From Paenibacillus dendritiformis (GTDB lineage: Bacteria > Bacillota > Bacilli > Paenibacillales > Paenibacillaceae), in the NCBI RefSeq assembly GCF_021654795.1, contig NZ_AP025344.1, positions 6,076,501-6,140,500 of the forward strand: 64,000 bases of DNA, written 5' to 3'. Each line of letters begins with the position of its first letter. The first letter of the stretch is position 1. Shown here in pieces: positions 41,971 through 50,898 of the stretch. The notes below the pieces were generated by a model. It was not told the origin of the DNA. It worked only from the letters and a program-made list of their open reading frames with translations, and made no database searches. The translations under genes and the position numbers were made by a program.

Positions 41971-42954
41971 TCATTTCACTTTTGGCTGTATAAGTGGGAT
42001 TATCGTATGATTGTCATGATTTGACTGCAATGCTTGCTTGCGGAAATAGGTAGGGGAGATGCCCGTATATTTTTTGAAGATTCTGCAAAAATAGGAGAGC
42101 TCGTTAAAGCCCGTAGAGTAGCACACATCCGTAACGGACAGCTCCGGCCGCATCAGCATGCCGATGGCGTGAAAGATGCGAAGATCGGTGACGTAACGGT
42201 TGAACGTCTTGCCTGTCCATTCCTTGAACAGCCCGCAAAAGGTCGACCGCGACAGATTCGCGATCGAGCAAAGCGTGTCGAGCTTCAAATTTTCGCAGTA
42301 GTTCGTATGGATGTACTCGATCACCCCGGTCATAATATTTTTATATTTTTCCGATTTCTCAAATCCCGCATCGACCAGTTCCCGATTCACCTGCCGGACC
42401 AGGATGGACAGCAGCAGCAGCAGGTTCGCCTTCAACAGGATCTGAAAAAAGGGAGATCGCCTCTCGTACTCCGCCAGCATCTCCCTCATCAGATTTCGAA
42501 CCCTGACCTCGATCACGTTCTCCAGCGTTATTTTGGACTGGATGTTTGTCTCCCTTCGCAAAAAATACTCTATATAGGCGACATCAAAAAAAGCATGATC
42601 TGCCGGCTTCTCTTCCAACCGTTCGTTGATAAAGGAGGGCATAAATTCACAGCCGTAGATTTCAAGCTCCTGCCCCGAAGGAATCTCCACGCTATGCAAT
42701 GTGAACGGAGAGACGACAAAAATGTCTCCCGCCGCAATCGCGAACCGCTCGCCGCTCACCGTATGATGGAAGGCTCCTCGGGCGACATACCAGATCTGAA
42801 AATAGTCGTGGCAATGGGTCATTAAGCTCGGTTGGGCCGTCAATCGGTACATTTTGCAGGGCAAGCCCTCCAACATTTCCATCTTGGAATTAAAATAAAT
42901 AATGCCGGAACGAGTCAATTCTTCAATATCTGCTATGTTCCATTGAAGCGCCAT
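41971..42954 (-). CDS. AraC family transcriptional regulator
   Basis: A 327-residue activator. The N-terminal cupin-like sensing domain (MTHCHDYFQIWYVARGAFHH and ERFAIAAGDIFVVSPFTLHS) is followed by a helical linker and a C-terminal double HTH (residues 225-320: LDTLCSIANLSRSTFCGLFK and VTDVCYSTGFNELSYFCRIF). It is immediately upstream of and collinear with the sugar ABC operon and is probably its sugar-responsive activator. Confidence 0.93.
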   Translation of the reverse strand: MALQWNIADIEELTRSGIIYFNSKMEMLEGLPCKMYRLTAQPSLMTHCHDYFQIWYVARGAFHHTVSGERFAIAAGDIFVVSPFTLHSVEIPSGQELEIYGCEFMPSFINERLEEKPADHAFFDVAYIEYFLRRETNIQSKITLENVIEVRVRNLMREMLAEYERRSPFFQILLKANLLLLLSILVRQVNRELVDAGFEKSEKYKNIMTGVIEYIHTNYCENLKLDTLCSIANLSRSTFCGLFKEWTGKTFNRYVTDLRIFHAIGMLMRPELSVTDVCYSTGFNELSYFCRIFKKYTGISPTYFRKQALQSNHDNHTIIPLIQPKVK

Positions 42955-43125
42955 TGATATTCACTCCTTCGTATCCGCCTATGCGCTCTACCCTTCGAAT
43001 ACTTCTTCTCCTTGCAACTGTTTTCCTATGACTGTATTCAAAAATTTAAACATCTTGCTTCAAAAAGAGATTACAATAAAAGTAATAAAAAGGAGCAATG
43101 CCGTGATGGAGGAGTGGAGACGCCC

Positions 43126-44325
43126 ATGAAGTCGAAAATTGTATACTTGGACGGCGTAAGAGGGTTGGCGGCTTGCATCGTGGTGATAAGCCACTTCTTT
43201 CAGGTCTTTCTTCCGTCTGTCTTTGAGGGCAAGCCGGAGATAGCGCATTTCGCCTTCGAAGCTGCCGCCGCGCAGACCCCAATCAATCTGCTGTTCAACG
43301 GCAACTTTTCCGTATGCCTGTTCTTCGTGCTGAGCGGATACGTCCTGAGTTACCGGTATTTTCAGACTGCTGACCGCCTGCATGTCTGCTCTTCCGCGGC
43401 TCGAAGATATTTCCGCTTGGCCGTGCCCGCCTTGCTGTCTGTGGTTGTGGCTTATTTGGCGATCCTCGCCGGGTTCGGATTCTATGATGACATTCAGGGA
43501 ATCACCCTGTCCTCCATGCCCGATCCGTTCGCGGCGGATACCAGCGCATGGGTGATGATAAAGGAAAGCCTGTTCGATACCTTCTTCACCTATGGCTCGG
43601 AATACAACCCCGTGCTCTGGACGATGACATACGAGCTGTTCGGGTCCTTTTTGATCTTTGCATTCCTGCTGCTGCTCGGGAAGCGCAAGCTTCGGTTCGC
43701 CGTCTATGCGCTCCTGATCTGGCACTGGATCGACTCCTACTATTTGGGCTTCGTGCTGGGCATGCTATTGAGCGATCTCAAGCATAGCGGCCGGAATTGG
43801 CTGGCGGCCCTCAACCGCCCCTGGATCATCGCGGTATTCGTTATCGCTGGCATTTATCTGGGCTCGTACCCCTATTGGGCTCCGCAGGGAACCATTTATT
43901 CCATTCTCGTATGGGAAGCGCCCGGCTTCTCCTTCTTCGAGTTCTATCATGTCATCGGATCGTTCCTAATCCTGACGGCCCTCTTGAACCCCGGCCCGAT
44001 GCAGACGTTGTTCAACCGCAAGCCGTTCGCCTATTTGGGCAAAATCTCGTTTTCGCTGTATCTCGTCCATTTTACGATCATTTGTTCCCTCGGCAGTTAT
44101 ATCTTCTTGCAGCTCCATTCCGCGCTGCCTTACGGGATGAGCGTCCTGCTGACGATGCTGATGACGCTGCCGGTCATATTCGCCGCAGCCCATCTCTTCG
44201 AGCGGTTCGTCGATGCCAAGACGCTGACCCTGCTCTCGCGATGGAGCGAGCAGTTGTTCGGCCCGGCGCGAAGGCGAAGCAGGGAGCGCGCCGTACAGAG
44301 GGAGAGAACGGCGGGGATGGATTGA
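43126..44325 (+). CDS. Acyltransferase 3 family membrane protein
   Basis: A 399-residue protein with about ten helices of the acyltransferase-3 (OafA/NolL-like) superfamily. The N-terminal motif YLDGVRGLAACIVVISHFFQ holds the conserved R-G and catalytic His; CLFFVLSGYVLSYRYF is the typical second block. Members O-acetylate cell-surface polysaccharides. The ATG at 43126 follows GGAG at 6 bases; earlier in-frame codons lack ribosome sites. Divergent from the AraC gene, with its own terminator downstream. Confidence 0.9.
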   Translation: MKSKIVYLDGVRGLAACIVVISHFFQVFLPSVFEGKPEIAHFAFEAAAAQTPINLLFNGNFSVCLFFVLSGYVLSYRYFQTADRLHVCSSAARRYFRLAVPALLSVVVAYLAILAGFGFYDDIQGITLSSMPDPFAADTSAWVMIKESLFDTFFTYGSEYNPVLWTMTYELFGSFLIFAFLLLLGKRKLRFAVYALLIWHWIDSYYLGFVLGMLLSDLKHSGRNWLAALNRPWIIAVFVIAGIYLGSYPYWAPQGTIYSILVWEAPGFSFFEFYHVIGSFLILTALLNPGPMQTLFNRKPFAYLGKISFSLYLVHFTIICSLGSYIFLQLHSALPYGMSVLLTMLMTLPVIFAAAHLFERFVDAKTLTLLSRWSEQLFGPARRRSRERAVQRERTAGMD

Positions 44326-44334
44326 GAAGTGTGA

Positions 44335-44374
44335 AATAAGGCTGCCTGGACGCAAGGTCCTAAGCAGCCTTATT
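44335..44374. terminator. Bidirectional terminator
   Basis: AATAAGGCTGC and GCAGCCTTATT are perfect 11-bp arms with further inner pairing (GGAC/GTCC). Located between the convergent acyltransferase and arsR-type genes. Confidence 0.85.
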
Positions 44375-44379
44375 GTATG

Positions 44380-44700
44380 TTACTCCTCTTCCTTCTCCTT
44401 GCCGTACGCCCCCATCACCGACTGGAGAAGCCCCGGGAACCTGGCCTCCAGCTCCTCCTTCCGCAGAGACATGAGCCGCTGAGTTCCGGATATGCGTGTC
44501 CGGGTTACCCCCGATTCCCGAAGAACCTTGAAGTGATGCGACATCGTCGACTTCGGGATATCTATCCCCATGTCGCCGCATCGGGTCTCCCCGTATTGGC
44601 CGATAAAACGGATCATCTCCAGGCGGATCGGATCGCTTAACGCGTACAGCACCGCCGTCAGTTGAATTTCTTCCGCAGGTGGATGATATAAGTTTCTCAT
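44380..44700 (-). CDS. ArsR family transcriptional regulator
   Basis: A 106-residue winged-helix repressor. Core: LSDPIRLEMIRFIGQYGE, then the recognition helix PKSTMSHHFKVLRESGV. It has one cysteine (RCGDMG) and no CxC metal motif, so it is probably a non-metal, ligand- or redox-responsive member. The predicted promoter would start transcription at about the ATG itself, implying a leaderless message. Divergent from the MFS transporter it most likely represses. Confidence 0.9.
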   Translation of the reverse strand: MRNLYHPPAEEIQLTAVLYALSDPIRLEMIRFIGQYGETRCGDMGIDIPKSTMSHHFKVLRESGVTRTRISGTQRLMSLRKEELEARFPGLLQSVMGAYGKEKEEE

Positions 44701-44706
44701 GCTTCT

Positions 44707-44755
44707 ATTATAAGCCTGGCATTGACATATTTCAATTGTTCGAATATTATCGAAC
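44707..44755. promoter_or_regulatory. Divergent arsR/MFS promoters and operator
   Basis: Plus strand: -35 TTGACA (44722-44727), 17 bases, -10 TATTAT (44745-44750) for the MFS gene. Minus strand: -35 TTGAAA (44730-44735), 17 bases, -10 TATAAT (44707-44712) for arsR. The palindrome GTTCGA-ATATTA-TCGAAC (44738-44755) covers the MFS -10 and abuts the arsR -35, so one bound dimer would silence both. Confidence 0.8.
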
Positions 44756-44809
44756 TATCGAATATGAGGCATGCATGACTCTCTACCATCACGAAAGGGG
44801 TTTTCTCCA

Positions 44810-46006
44810 TTGCAAATGAAATACTTGTTCGCCGCCATTATGTTCACCATTGGTATCGACATCTTTATCATGTCTCCTCTGCTTCCAACGCTCCGTATAG
44901 AATTTGGCATCGGGGCCGACACGTCCGGTTGGCTCATGTCCGCTTACTCGCTCGGTTATGCGGTTACAGCGCTGATCGCCGGACCGTTGACCGAACGAAT
45001 GAACCGGAAAAAGGTGCTGATTGCCGGGCTTGCCGCTTTTGCGGTGTGCACGGCTCTGTGCGGTACCGCCCACGGGTTCAACACGATGTTCCTGTTTCGC
45101 TTTCTGGCCGGTGTTGCCGCCGCCATCACCACTCCGCAGGTATGGGCTTCGATTCCCCAGACGGTAGCAGGCCCGCTCGTGCTCAAGACGATGGGCTGGG
45201 CGACGGCCGGCCTGTCCCTGGCCCAGGTCCTGGGCATTCCGCTCGGCGGCTTGCTGGCGCATCAGAGCTGGCGGTTTCCGTTCTTCGCGGTCGGCTTGCT
45301 GACCCTGCCGGTGATCGCCTGGATTGCCGCGTCAATGCCTGCCATCCAGCCTGCCGGGACTGCCTCGAAACGGCTGTCGATCGTCGCCTCCTATCAACGG
45401 ATTCTCGGAAAATCGGAGAGCCGGTACGCGTTTATGGCCCATTTCTTTTATTTCTTCGGTACATTCGGCTCCTTCACCTTTATCGGAAATTGGATGGGCG
45501 ATGAATTTGGCCTGGATGTCGCGCAAATCGGTGTTCTCATGATCGCATACGGAGCCGGAAACTTGGCGGGAGGCTTGTGCGGAAGCCGGATTACGGCTGT
45601 CTTGGGACCCAAGAGATCATGGACTGCGGCCGCACTGGCCATCGGCCTTCTGTTCGCGGCAGCGCCGATGATGCACGCCATTTGGGCTGTCCTTCCGCTG
45701 CTGCTTCTTTCGTCCTTTTGCGGGGGACTGGCGTTTCCGCTTATTATGAACACCCTGCAGTCGATAGACATACAGATGAGAGGCACCCTTTCTTCTCTCG
45801 CGAACTCGGTGATGTATATGGGTACTACGGCCGGGGCGGCCATAGCCGGCGGGCTGTATGTCCGGTTCGGCGGGTTCCGGAGCGTCGGTCTGATGGTATT
45901 GATCGCCATGTTAACGGCTCTCGTCCTCTTCTACCGAAGCGGCCTGTTCGGATCGGAAGCCTCCGTGCCCGCATCCGCCGCGGGTAAGGCAGCCGCCAAC
46001 GACTGA
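44810..46006 (+). CDS. MFS transporter
   Basis: A 398-residue, 12-helix major facilitator of the DHA1 type. The loop 2-3 motif is LIAGPLTERMNRKKVLIAGL, and the entry segment IDIFIMSPLLPTLRIEFGI resembles arabinose/drug efflux proteins (YdhP/AraJ group). A TTG at 44810 is preferred (AAAGGGG at 9 bases); an ATG follows at 44816. Repressed in all likelihood by the divergent ArsR protein. Substrate unknown. Confidence 0.9.
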   Translation: MQMKYLFAAIMFTIGIDIFIMSPLLPTLRIEFGIGADTSGWLMSAYSLGYAVTALIAGPLTERMNRKKVLIAGLAAFAVCTALCGTAHGFNTMFLFRFLAGVAAAITTPQVWASIPQTVAGPLVLKTMGWATAGLSLAQVLGIPLGGLLAHQSWRFPFFAVGLLTLPVIAWIAASMPAIQPAGTASKRLSIVASYQRILGKSESRYAFMAHFFYFFGTFGSFTFIGNWMGDEFGLDVAQIGVLMIAYGAGNLAGGLCGSRITAVLGPKRSWTAAALAIGLLFAAAPMMHAIWAVLPLLLLSSFCGGLAFPLIMNTLQSIDIQMRGTLSSLANSVMYMGTTAGAAIAGGLYVRFGGFRSVGLMVLIAMLTALVLFYRSGLFGSEASVPASAAGKAAAND

Positions 46007-46029
46007 GCGGTGGGTTAGCTATACATAGG

Positions 46030-46050
46030 AAGGGGGCCGTCGGCCCCCTT
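46030..46050 (+). terminator. Terminator after MFS gene
   Basis: AAGGGGGCC and GGCCCCCTT enclose GTC; T-rich bases follow. It lies 24 bases after the stop codon. Confidence 0.8.
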
Positions 46051-46444
46051 GTCCGTTGTCCTATTCCACCGCCGTGGTATGGAGTTCAACAAATCCTTCA
46101 TATTTTACCTCTGCATACGTCTCTCCTGCCCCGAATATAGTTATCTAGGGAGATGTCCCATTCCACTTGTATAATAGGATGATACGGGCTGACTAACGGT
46201 TCTTCTGATGGTATCATTTGAAAATCTTATAAATTTTCAACCTTTTCTCATCATTTTTATTCTATGATGGAGGTTGTATGTTGATAGGAGCTAGGTCCAA
46301 GACCCGCCAAAGGTCTAGGATCACAACCGCACTCCAGTCCATTTCCAGTCCGTCCCTTTTCGGATACGATAAGAGTAACAACATTCAGAGAGAAGAAGTA
46401 GCCAGAGATGGTGAAGTTATAAATAAAGGGAGATGTTAGGAAAC
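46051..46444. other. Intergenic region upstream of the glycosyltransferase
   Basis: About 390 bases with no supported gene. It contains a palindrome TTGAAAAT-N7-ATTTTCAA (46219-46241) of unknown role. No clear sigma-A promoter could be fixed. Confidence 0.4.
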
Positions 46445-47647
46445 ATGTATGATCGGGGTTACGGTAAACAGCCGAAGGAGAAGGTGCTCGTTCTCGCAGG
46501 ATCGCTCGGCCACGGCCATCTGCAGGCGGCTCACGCGATTCGGGAAGCGGCCCGCACCTGGTGCCCGCAGGAAGCGGAAGTGCATGTCGTCGATTACTTG
46601 GAACAGGTGTCGCCGCATCTGCACACGGTCGGTTCATACTGCTTCGTGCAATGGTTGAAAATGTTCCCGAATATGTACGGCTTTCTGTTCGAGATGACAC
46701 GCCGGGATCATCGCTTCTCCCAGCTGATTAAAAATGTTCCGCTGACGAGTCTGCGTCCGCTCATCAAGCTGATTCGCGAGCTGCAGCCGACGATTATCGT
46801 CAGCACGTTCCCGGCGGCCAGCGCGGCGGTATCCCGCCTGAAGGAGCGCGGAGCTGTGCAATGCGGCCTGGTGACAGTCATTACCGACCATACCGATCAC
46901 AGCTTCTGGATTCACCCCCATACCGACCGCTATCTGGTCGGTTCGGAGGAGGCCCGGGCCAAGCTCGCCGGACAGGGCATTCCCGCCAGCCGGATCGAGG
47001 TGTCCGGCATCCCGGTTCGGCCGGAGTTCTACGGAACCTATGACAAAGTGGCGCTGCGCCGCCGCTACGGCCTGGATCCGGAGCGGATGACCGTGCTGCT
47101 GATGGGCGGCGGCTGCGGCCTGCTCGATCCCGATTTCTTCCGCGCCATGGAAGAAGCCGACTGGGCAGCCGGCATTCAGTTCATCGTCATCTGCGGCCGG
47201 AACGAGCGGCTGCGCCGACACCTTGAAGAATGGGCGGCCTCGTCCCCGCTTCATATCCGGGTCGAAGGCTACGTACAGCCGGTTCACGAATATATGGCGA
47301 TGTCCGATCTGTTAATTACGAAGCCGGGCGGGGTGACGACGACCGAGGCGGTCGTCCAGCGGCTGCCGCTTCTGGTCTACAAGCCGCTGCCGGGCCAAGA
47401 GCAGGACAATATCCGCTATCTGGTCCGCAAGGGACTGGCCTGCCAAGCCGAGGATCCGGAGGATCTCGTGTCCCAGCTCTCATCCTTCGCTTCCCGTCCT
47501 GAAGCGCTGCAATGGATGAGCGTCCGTGCCCAGGCGGAACGCCAGCATACGCAAGCCCGGGTGCTGGAAGCGATTCTGCAGGTAGAGCGGCACCCGATCG
47601 TGCCGCGCAAGACGGCGAGACTCCGCTTTCGCCGCAATTACGTATAA
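46445..47647 (+). CDS. UgtP/MGDG-synthase-type glycosyltransferase
   Basis: A 400-residue GT-B enzyme of family 28. The N-terminal motif LVLAGSLGHGHLQAAHAIRE matches the MGDG synthase glycine loop, and the C-terminal donor site is ITKPGGVTTTEAVVQRLPLL. Members transfer glucose or galactose from UDP-sugars to diacylglycerol, making glycolipids and the lipoteichoic acid anchor, at the inner membrane face. The ATG at 46445 follows TAGGAA; an ATG at 46433 sits on the other candidate site. Monocistronic. Confidence 0.92.
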   Translation: MYDRGYGKQPKEKVLVLAGSLGHGHLQAAHAIREAARTWCPQEAEVHVVDYLEQVSPHLHTVGSYCFVQWLKMFPNMYGFLFEMTRRDHRFSQLIKNVPLTSLRPLIKLIRELQPTIIVSTFPAASAAVSRLKERGAVQCGLVTVITDHTDHSFWIHPHTDRYLVGSEEARAKLAGQGIPASRIEVSGIPVRPEFYGTYDKVALRRRYGLDPERMTVLLMGGGCGLLDPDFFRAMEEADWAAGIQFIVICGRNERLRRHLEEWAASSPLHIRVEGYVQPVHEYMAMSDLLITKPGGVTTTEAVVQRLPLLVYKPLPGQEQDNIRYLVRKGLACQAEDPEDLVSQLSSFASRPEALQWMSVRAQAERQHTQARVLEAILQVERHPIVPRKTARLRFRRNYV

Positions 47648-47655
47648 ACCAGCCG

Positions 47656-47698
47656 GTAAAAAACGGCCGTCAGGGCAGTGTGCCCTGGCGGTTTTTTG
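47656..47698 (+). terminator. Rho-independent terminator
   Basis: CAGGGCA-GTG-TGCCCTG with flanking partial pairing (GGCCGT/GCGG), preceded by a run of A and followed by six T, directly after the glycosyltransferase stop. Confidence 0.85.
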
Positions 47699-47932
47699 CA
47701 TAGGTCAAGGCGGTTCAGAGCGGGCTAGTTGGAGGAGTTGGGACTAGGTTGGACTAGCTACTTCGGGTGTCTGATACGGTCTGCTGGTGTTCGTTGGTGT
47801 GGCGGATGTCTGCTCGTGCTGCTGGTGTTCGCAAGAGTCTGCAGTACGCTAGGTATACACTGGTATGCGCATGTGCTTCCTCCCATATCCTCGCTTGCGA
47901 TGCGTGCTATTCGTGTTTTCCCTCCAAAAATA
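47699..47932. repeat. Degenerate repeats before element copy C
   Basis: A G/T-rich stretch with two copies of CTGCTGGTGTTCG (47781-47793 and 47819-47831) and related words. It resembles a decayed tandem repeat. No gene is supported. Confidence 0.4.
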
Positions 47933-48108
47933 CTGCAAAATTACAGTTTTCTCATAGGAGCCCCTCTGGATGCGAGGGAATCCTGCAAATGAGCAGCAAT
48001 TTCGCACCAAAGTCGCTTGACTAGCGTTTATCGGCGTAAATTAATGTAATTTTGCAGGATTTTTCCTAAATTCACCCTATGCGCACCAAAAATGATGTAA
48101 AATAGCAG
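47933..48108 (+). repeat. Four-palindrome element, copy C
   Basis: 14-bp motifs at 47933-47946 (CTGCAAAATTACAG), 47983-47996 (CTGCAAATGAGCAG), 48044-48057 (ATGTAATTTTGCAG) and 48095-48108 (ATGTAAAATAGCAG). The spacers are again 36, 47 and 37 bases. Lies 3' of the glycosyltransferase gene on the same strand. The motifs are less symmetrical than in copy B, but the spacing is identical. Confidence 0.8.
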
Positions 48109-48159
48109 GAATTTCACAATCGAAAGAGAGCCGCCAGGGCTCCCTTTCATAAACTTGCC

Positions 48160-49779
48160 TCACTTCGCACCGCCTCGTATCTGACGGGCCAGCCGGTTCA
48201 CCGTCTCATCCGGAATGTCGCGCTTCCCGTATCGGGCTTCGGTGTAGGCATCGCCCAGCTCGCTCTCGACGAAACCGGTGCAGGCGCCAGCCAACCCGCT
48301 CTTGGCGGCTCTGGCGTATGCCTCGCCCGGCTCACTTCTGGCGGCTTCAATGTATCCATCGCTCAGCTCACTCTTGGCGGCTTTGGTGTGTGTCTTGCCC
48401 AACTCGCTCTCGCCGCCCTGACCGCCCCCCGCTCCCCGCTCCTCCCATTGGCGAAGATGCTCCATCGTCTCCTTCGGCGTGCGGCCCGGGTCAGGCTCAT
48501 ACCCTTGCCCGCTCGCCTGGCGCAGCCGCTCCCGGTACAGGAAGCGGACACGCTCGCGATTCGTCTTCAGGTCGTCATAGCGCTCCTGGCGCCAGCGGCG
48601 CTCGGTCTGCGCCCACGGCTTCATGACGCGGCGGCGAAGCTTCTCCCATTCGAACGTGGAGGATTGTTCGTCGACATAGTCGGCCGCCTCCGGCTCCGCT
48701 TCCCGCTTGCGCAAAAACCGCAGCAGCGCATCCCAGGCGCGCGGGAACAGCTTTTTCATCAGGAAACGCAGCAGAAACCACATTCCGGCCAGCGCCCCGA
48801 CAGCCAAGGCGACCCAGAAGACGACGGTAATGACACGCTCCAGCAGCTTCCAGAACAAACTCGGCTCGGCGTTCGCATCGGCCCCGAATAGAGGCATCTG
48901 CGGTGCGGCCTGCGGCGGCGGCGGCTCATCCACGGCGATCTGCTCGCTCCCTGAGAAGATCCATCCGAGCAGCATGCGCGTCCACTCCATCAGCGTGTCC
49001 ATCGCCGACCCGAAAGTGAAGGCGACGATAAGCACCAGCGCAAGGAAAAACAGGATGAGATAGGACGCATTAAGACGCATCACCTGAGCCGGAACGGAGC
49101 CGCGGGCCTCCGCGCTGTAATTGGCCTTGTTCAGCTGCCCCCAGTTCATCTGCCAGAGCGTGCCGAAGACGAACAGCACGCCGACGGCGGCCAGATGCGG
49201 CTGCAGCGCATGCAGCTCCGGGCGGAAAAAAGAGAGCGCAAATACAAGAAAATATATGCCGAGCGCCGCCCAATTCCAATGCACGGTATCTCCGAACGCT
49301 GATCGGTTCGCCACAGCCGACGTCCCTCTTGCAAATACGATAAAGCCGGCCGCATACACCGCTATATTCGGCAGCTGAAGCGGCACTACGGCCGCCAGCA
49401 TAGCGCTGCCGGCCACGAACAACAGCAGCAGCCAGAGGCGCAGCCGCTTGAAGCGGGCCGCAGTCTGGAGCGCCGTCCCCGCGGCCGCGCAGGCCGGCCA
49501 TAGGCCGTACCACAGCAGCGGTCCGGCCTCAGCGGGCGCCGCATACACGCTGATCAGCAGCAGGACCGGGAACAGGATGAGATAATCAAGCAGCGCCCGC
49601 AGCAGCGAGATCCCAAAGCCTCGCCCCCGGTTCCAATGCCACCCCCGGCCGCATTCCCGGTTGAGGCCGCGCTTTCGTTCCCAATTGTTCTCCCCATTCG
49701 GATCCCGGCTGCTTTCACGATGCTGATCCCCGCTCTGATTCCGGCTTCGTTCCCGCCCTTTTTCCCGGCTATTGAGCAT
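48160..49779 (-). CDS. Membrane protein with C-terminal DUF4129
   Basis: A 539-residue protein, third gene of a MoxR-DUF58 operon. An Arg/Asn/Ser-rich hydrophilic tail (residues 1-55) precedes about six helices (55-270), a proline-rich loop, another helix, and a cytoplasmic DUF4129 helix bundle (VRFLYRERLRQASGQGYEPD, TPKETMEHLRQW). Bacillus YebA-type proteins carry a transglutaminase core between these parts; none is seen here. Near the C-terminus five 12-residue repeats (consensus SELGDAYTEAAK) are inserted. The ATG at 49779 follows AGGAGGTG and overlaps the DUF58 stop. Confidence 0.85.
   Translation of the reverse strand: MLNSREKGRERSRNQSGDQHRESSRDPNGENNWERKRGLNRECGRGWHWNRGRGFGISLLRALLDYLILFPVLLLISVYAAPAEAGPLLWYGLWPACAAAGTALQTAARFKRLRLWLLLLFVAGSAMLAAVVPLQLPNIAVYAAGFIVFARGTSAVANRSAFGDTVHWNWAALGIYFLVFALSFFRPELHALQPHLAAVGVLFVFGTLWQMNWGQLNKANYSAEARGSVPAQVMRLNASYLILFFLALVLIVAFTFGSAMDTLMEWTRMLLGWIFSGSEQIAVDEPPPPQAAPQMPLFGADANAEPSLFWKLLERVITVVFWVALAVGALAGMWFLLRFLMKKLFPRAWDALLRFLRKREAEPEAADYVDEQSSTFEWEKLRRRVMKPWAQTERRWRQERYDDLKTNRERVRFLYRERLRQASGQGYEPDPGRTPKETMEHLRQWEERGAGGGQGGESELGKTHTKAAKSELSDGYIEAARSEPGEAYARAAKSGLAGACTGFVESELGDAYTEARYGKRDIPDETVNRLARQIRGGAK
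48229..48408 (-). repeat. In-frame tandem repeat, 36 bp x 5
   Basis: Five in-frame 36-bp units encode SELGKTHTKAAK, SELSDGYIEAAR, SEPGEAYARAAK, SGLAGACTGFVE and SELGDAYTEARY. The last one runs into the normal-looking DUF4129 end (GKRDIPDETVNRLARQ), so it is probably the ancestral copy. Confidence 0.85.
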
Positions 49780-50893
49780 GGCGCACCTCCTCATCCTCCG
49801 TCTCCGGCTTCGCGGCCAGCTTCGGCAGCACGAGCCATTCCACGGCGCTGCCGCGCATGCGCATACGGTTCGCGATCCCTTCCGCCTGGCGGGAAGGCGG
49901 CAGCGGCGTCACGATAATATAGTCCGTGTCCCCCGCCGGCTCCCACTGCGCAAGGAAGGTGTCGAATGTCATCGTCAGTTCCAGCTCCAGCTTCGCCATC
50001 CATTCGAACAGCCGGTGCAAATGCACCGTTCCCGCTCCGGGCGAAAAGGTCAGCGCGGTCCCTCTAGTATGGCCGGGCAAGTTTCCGTTGCAGCTGACGC
50101 CCGTCTCCATTCCCTGCTTCACCGCCGCATGAGCGATGGAAGCCGCATAAGAGAGCGCCTTCTCGACCTGCTCCGGAATCGTCACCTTCGACCACATCCC
50201 GTCCGATGTCTCGAAGTTGACCAGAATCATCAGCTTGCGGTCGGCGGTATAGTCGAACTTGTGGACTTGAAGACTGTTCGTGCGGGCCGTCGCCTTCCAA
50301 TGCACCGATTTGAGCGTATCGCCCGGGCGGTACGGCCGGACGCCAGATTTCCAGAACGGGTCCTCCAATATCCAGCGGCGTACAGGGATGTCCCCAATCC
50401 AGCTCTTCGTCGACAGCGGAAGCTGATCCAGAGGGATGAGGGCCGGGTACACGGTCAGCTCCAGCCCCAGCGGAATCCGGCGCACCGCATCGAACACGCC
50501 GAACGGATCGCCCGCCGTCATCGTGACGCTGTCCAGCCGGTAGATCCCCCGCTTGACGCATGTAATCTGATGACGCCGAATCACGCGTGTATACGGTTGC
50601 AGCGCGAACAGGCTCCGATGGTTCTGGGAGAGCTCCCCGACGTCCATCTCCAGATTCTGCTGCTTCCCGAAGCGAAGCGCGCTCGGCATCATCGACTCGA
50701 GCCGGACCCAGGGCAGCGGCAGCAGCTTGTCGTTGCCGATCGTTTCCGTCATCTCCACCGTCTCGCCAGCGAACAGCTTTTGCTTCGAAAATGTGCGGGT
50801 ATAAGAGACCCGCCGCAGCGCCCAGCGTCTATACAGCATGCCCTGCGCTGCGAGCGCAAGGCCGAGGAACAAAATCAACCAGTGCAGCGGCAT
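49769..50893 (-). CDS. DUF58 domain protein
   Basis: A 374-residue protein of the family paired with MoxR ATPases. It has two N-terminal helices, a beta-rich domain (CVKRGIYRLDSVTMTAGDPF) and the DUF58 motif GVRPYRPGDTLKSVHWKATA, which starts a von Willebrand A-like region. It probably works with the MoxR ATPase as a membrane-bound chaperone-like unit. The ATG at 50893 has GGAG at 8 bases; a GTG at 50902 overlaps the MoxR stop as GTGA. Confidence 0.9.
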   Translation of the reverse strand: MPLHWLILFLGLALAAQGMLYRRWALRRVSYTRTFSKQKLFAGETVEMTETIGNDKLLPLPWVRLESMMPSALRFGKQQNLEMDVGELSQNHRSLFALQPYTRVIRRHQITCVKRGIYRLDSVTMTAGDPFGVFDAVRRIPLGLELTVYPALIPLDQLPLSTKSWIGDIPVRRWILEDPFWKSGVRPYRPGDTLKSVHWKATARTNSLQVHKFDYTADRKLMILVNFETSDGMWSKVTIPEQVEKALSYAASIAHAAVKQGMETGVSCNGNLPGHTRGTALTFSPGAGTVHLHRLFEWMAKLELELTMTFDTFLAQWEPAGDTDYIIVTPLPPSRQAEGIANRMRMRGSAVEWLVLPKLAAKPETEDEEVRHAQ

Positions 50894-50898
50894 GAGCG

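Noticed and set aside
44380..44700. Metal-sensing ArsR/SmtB regulator
   Set aside because: No CxC or paired Cys/His metal motif is seen, and the target is a drug-type MFS rather than a metal pump.
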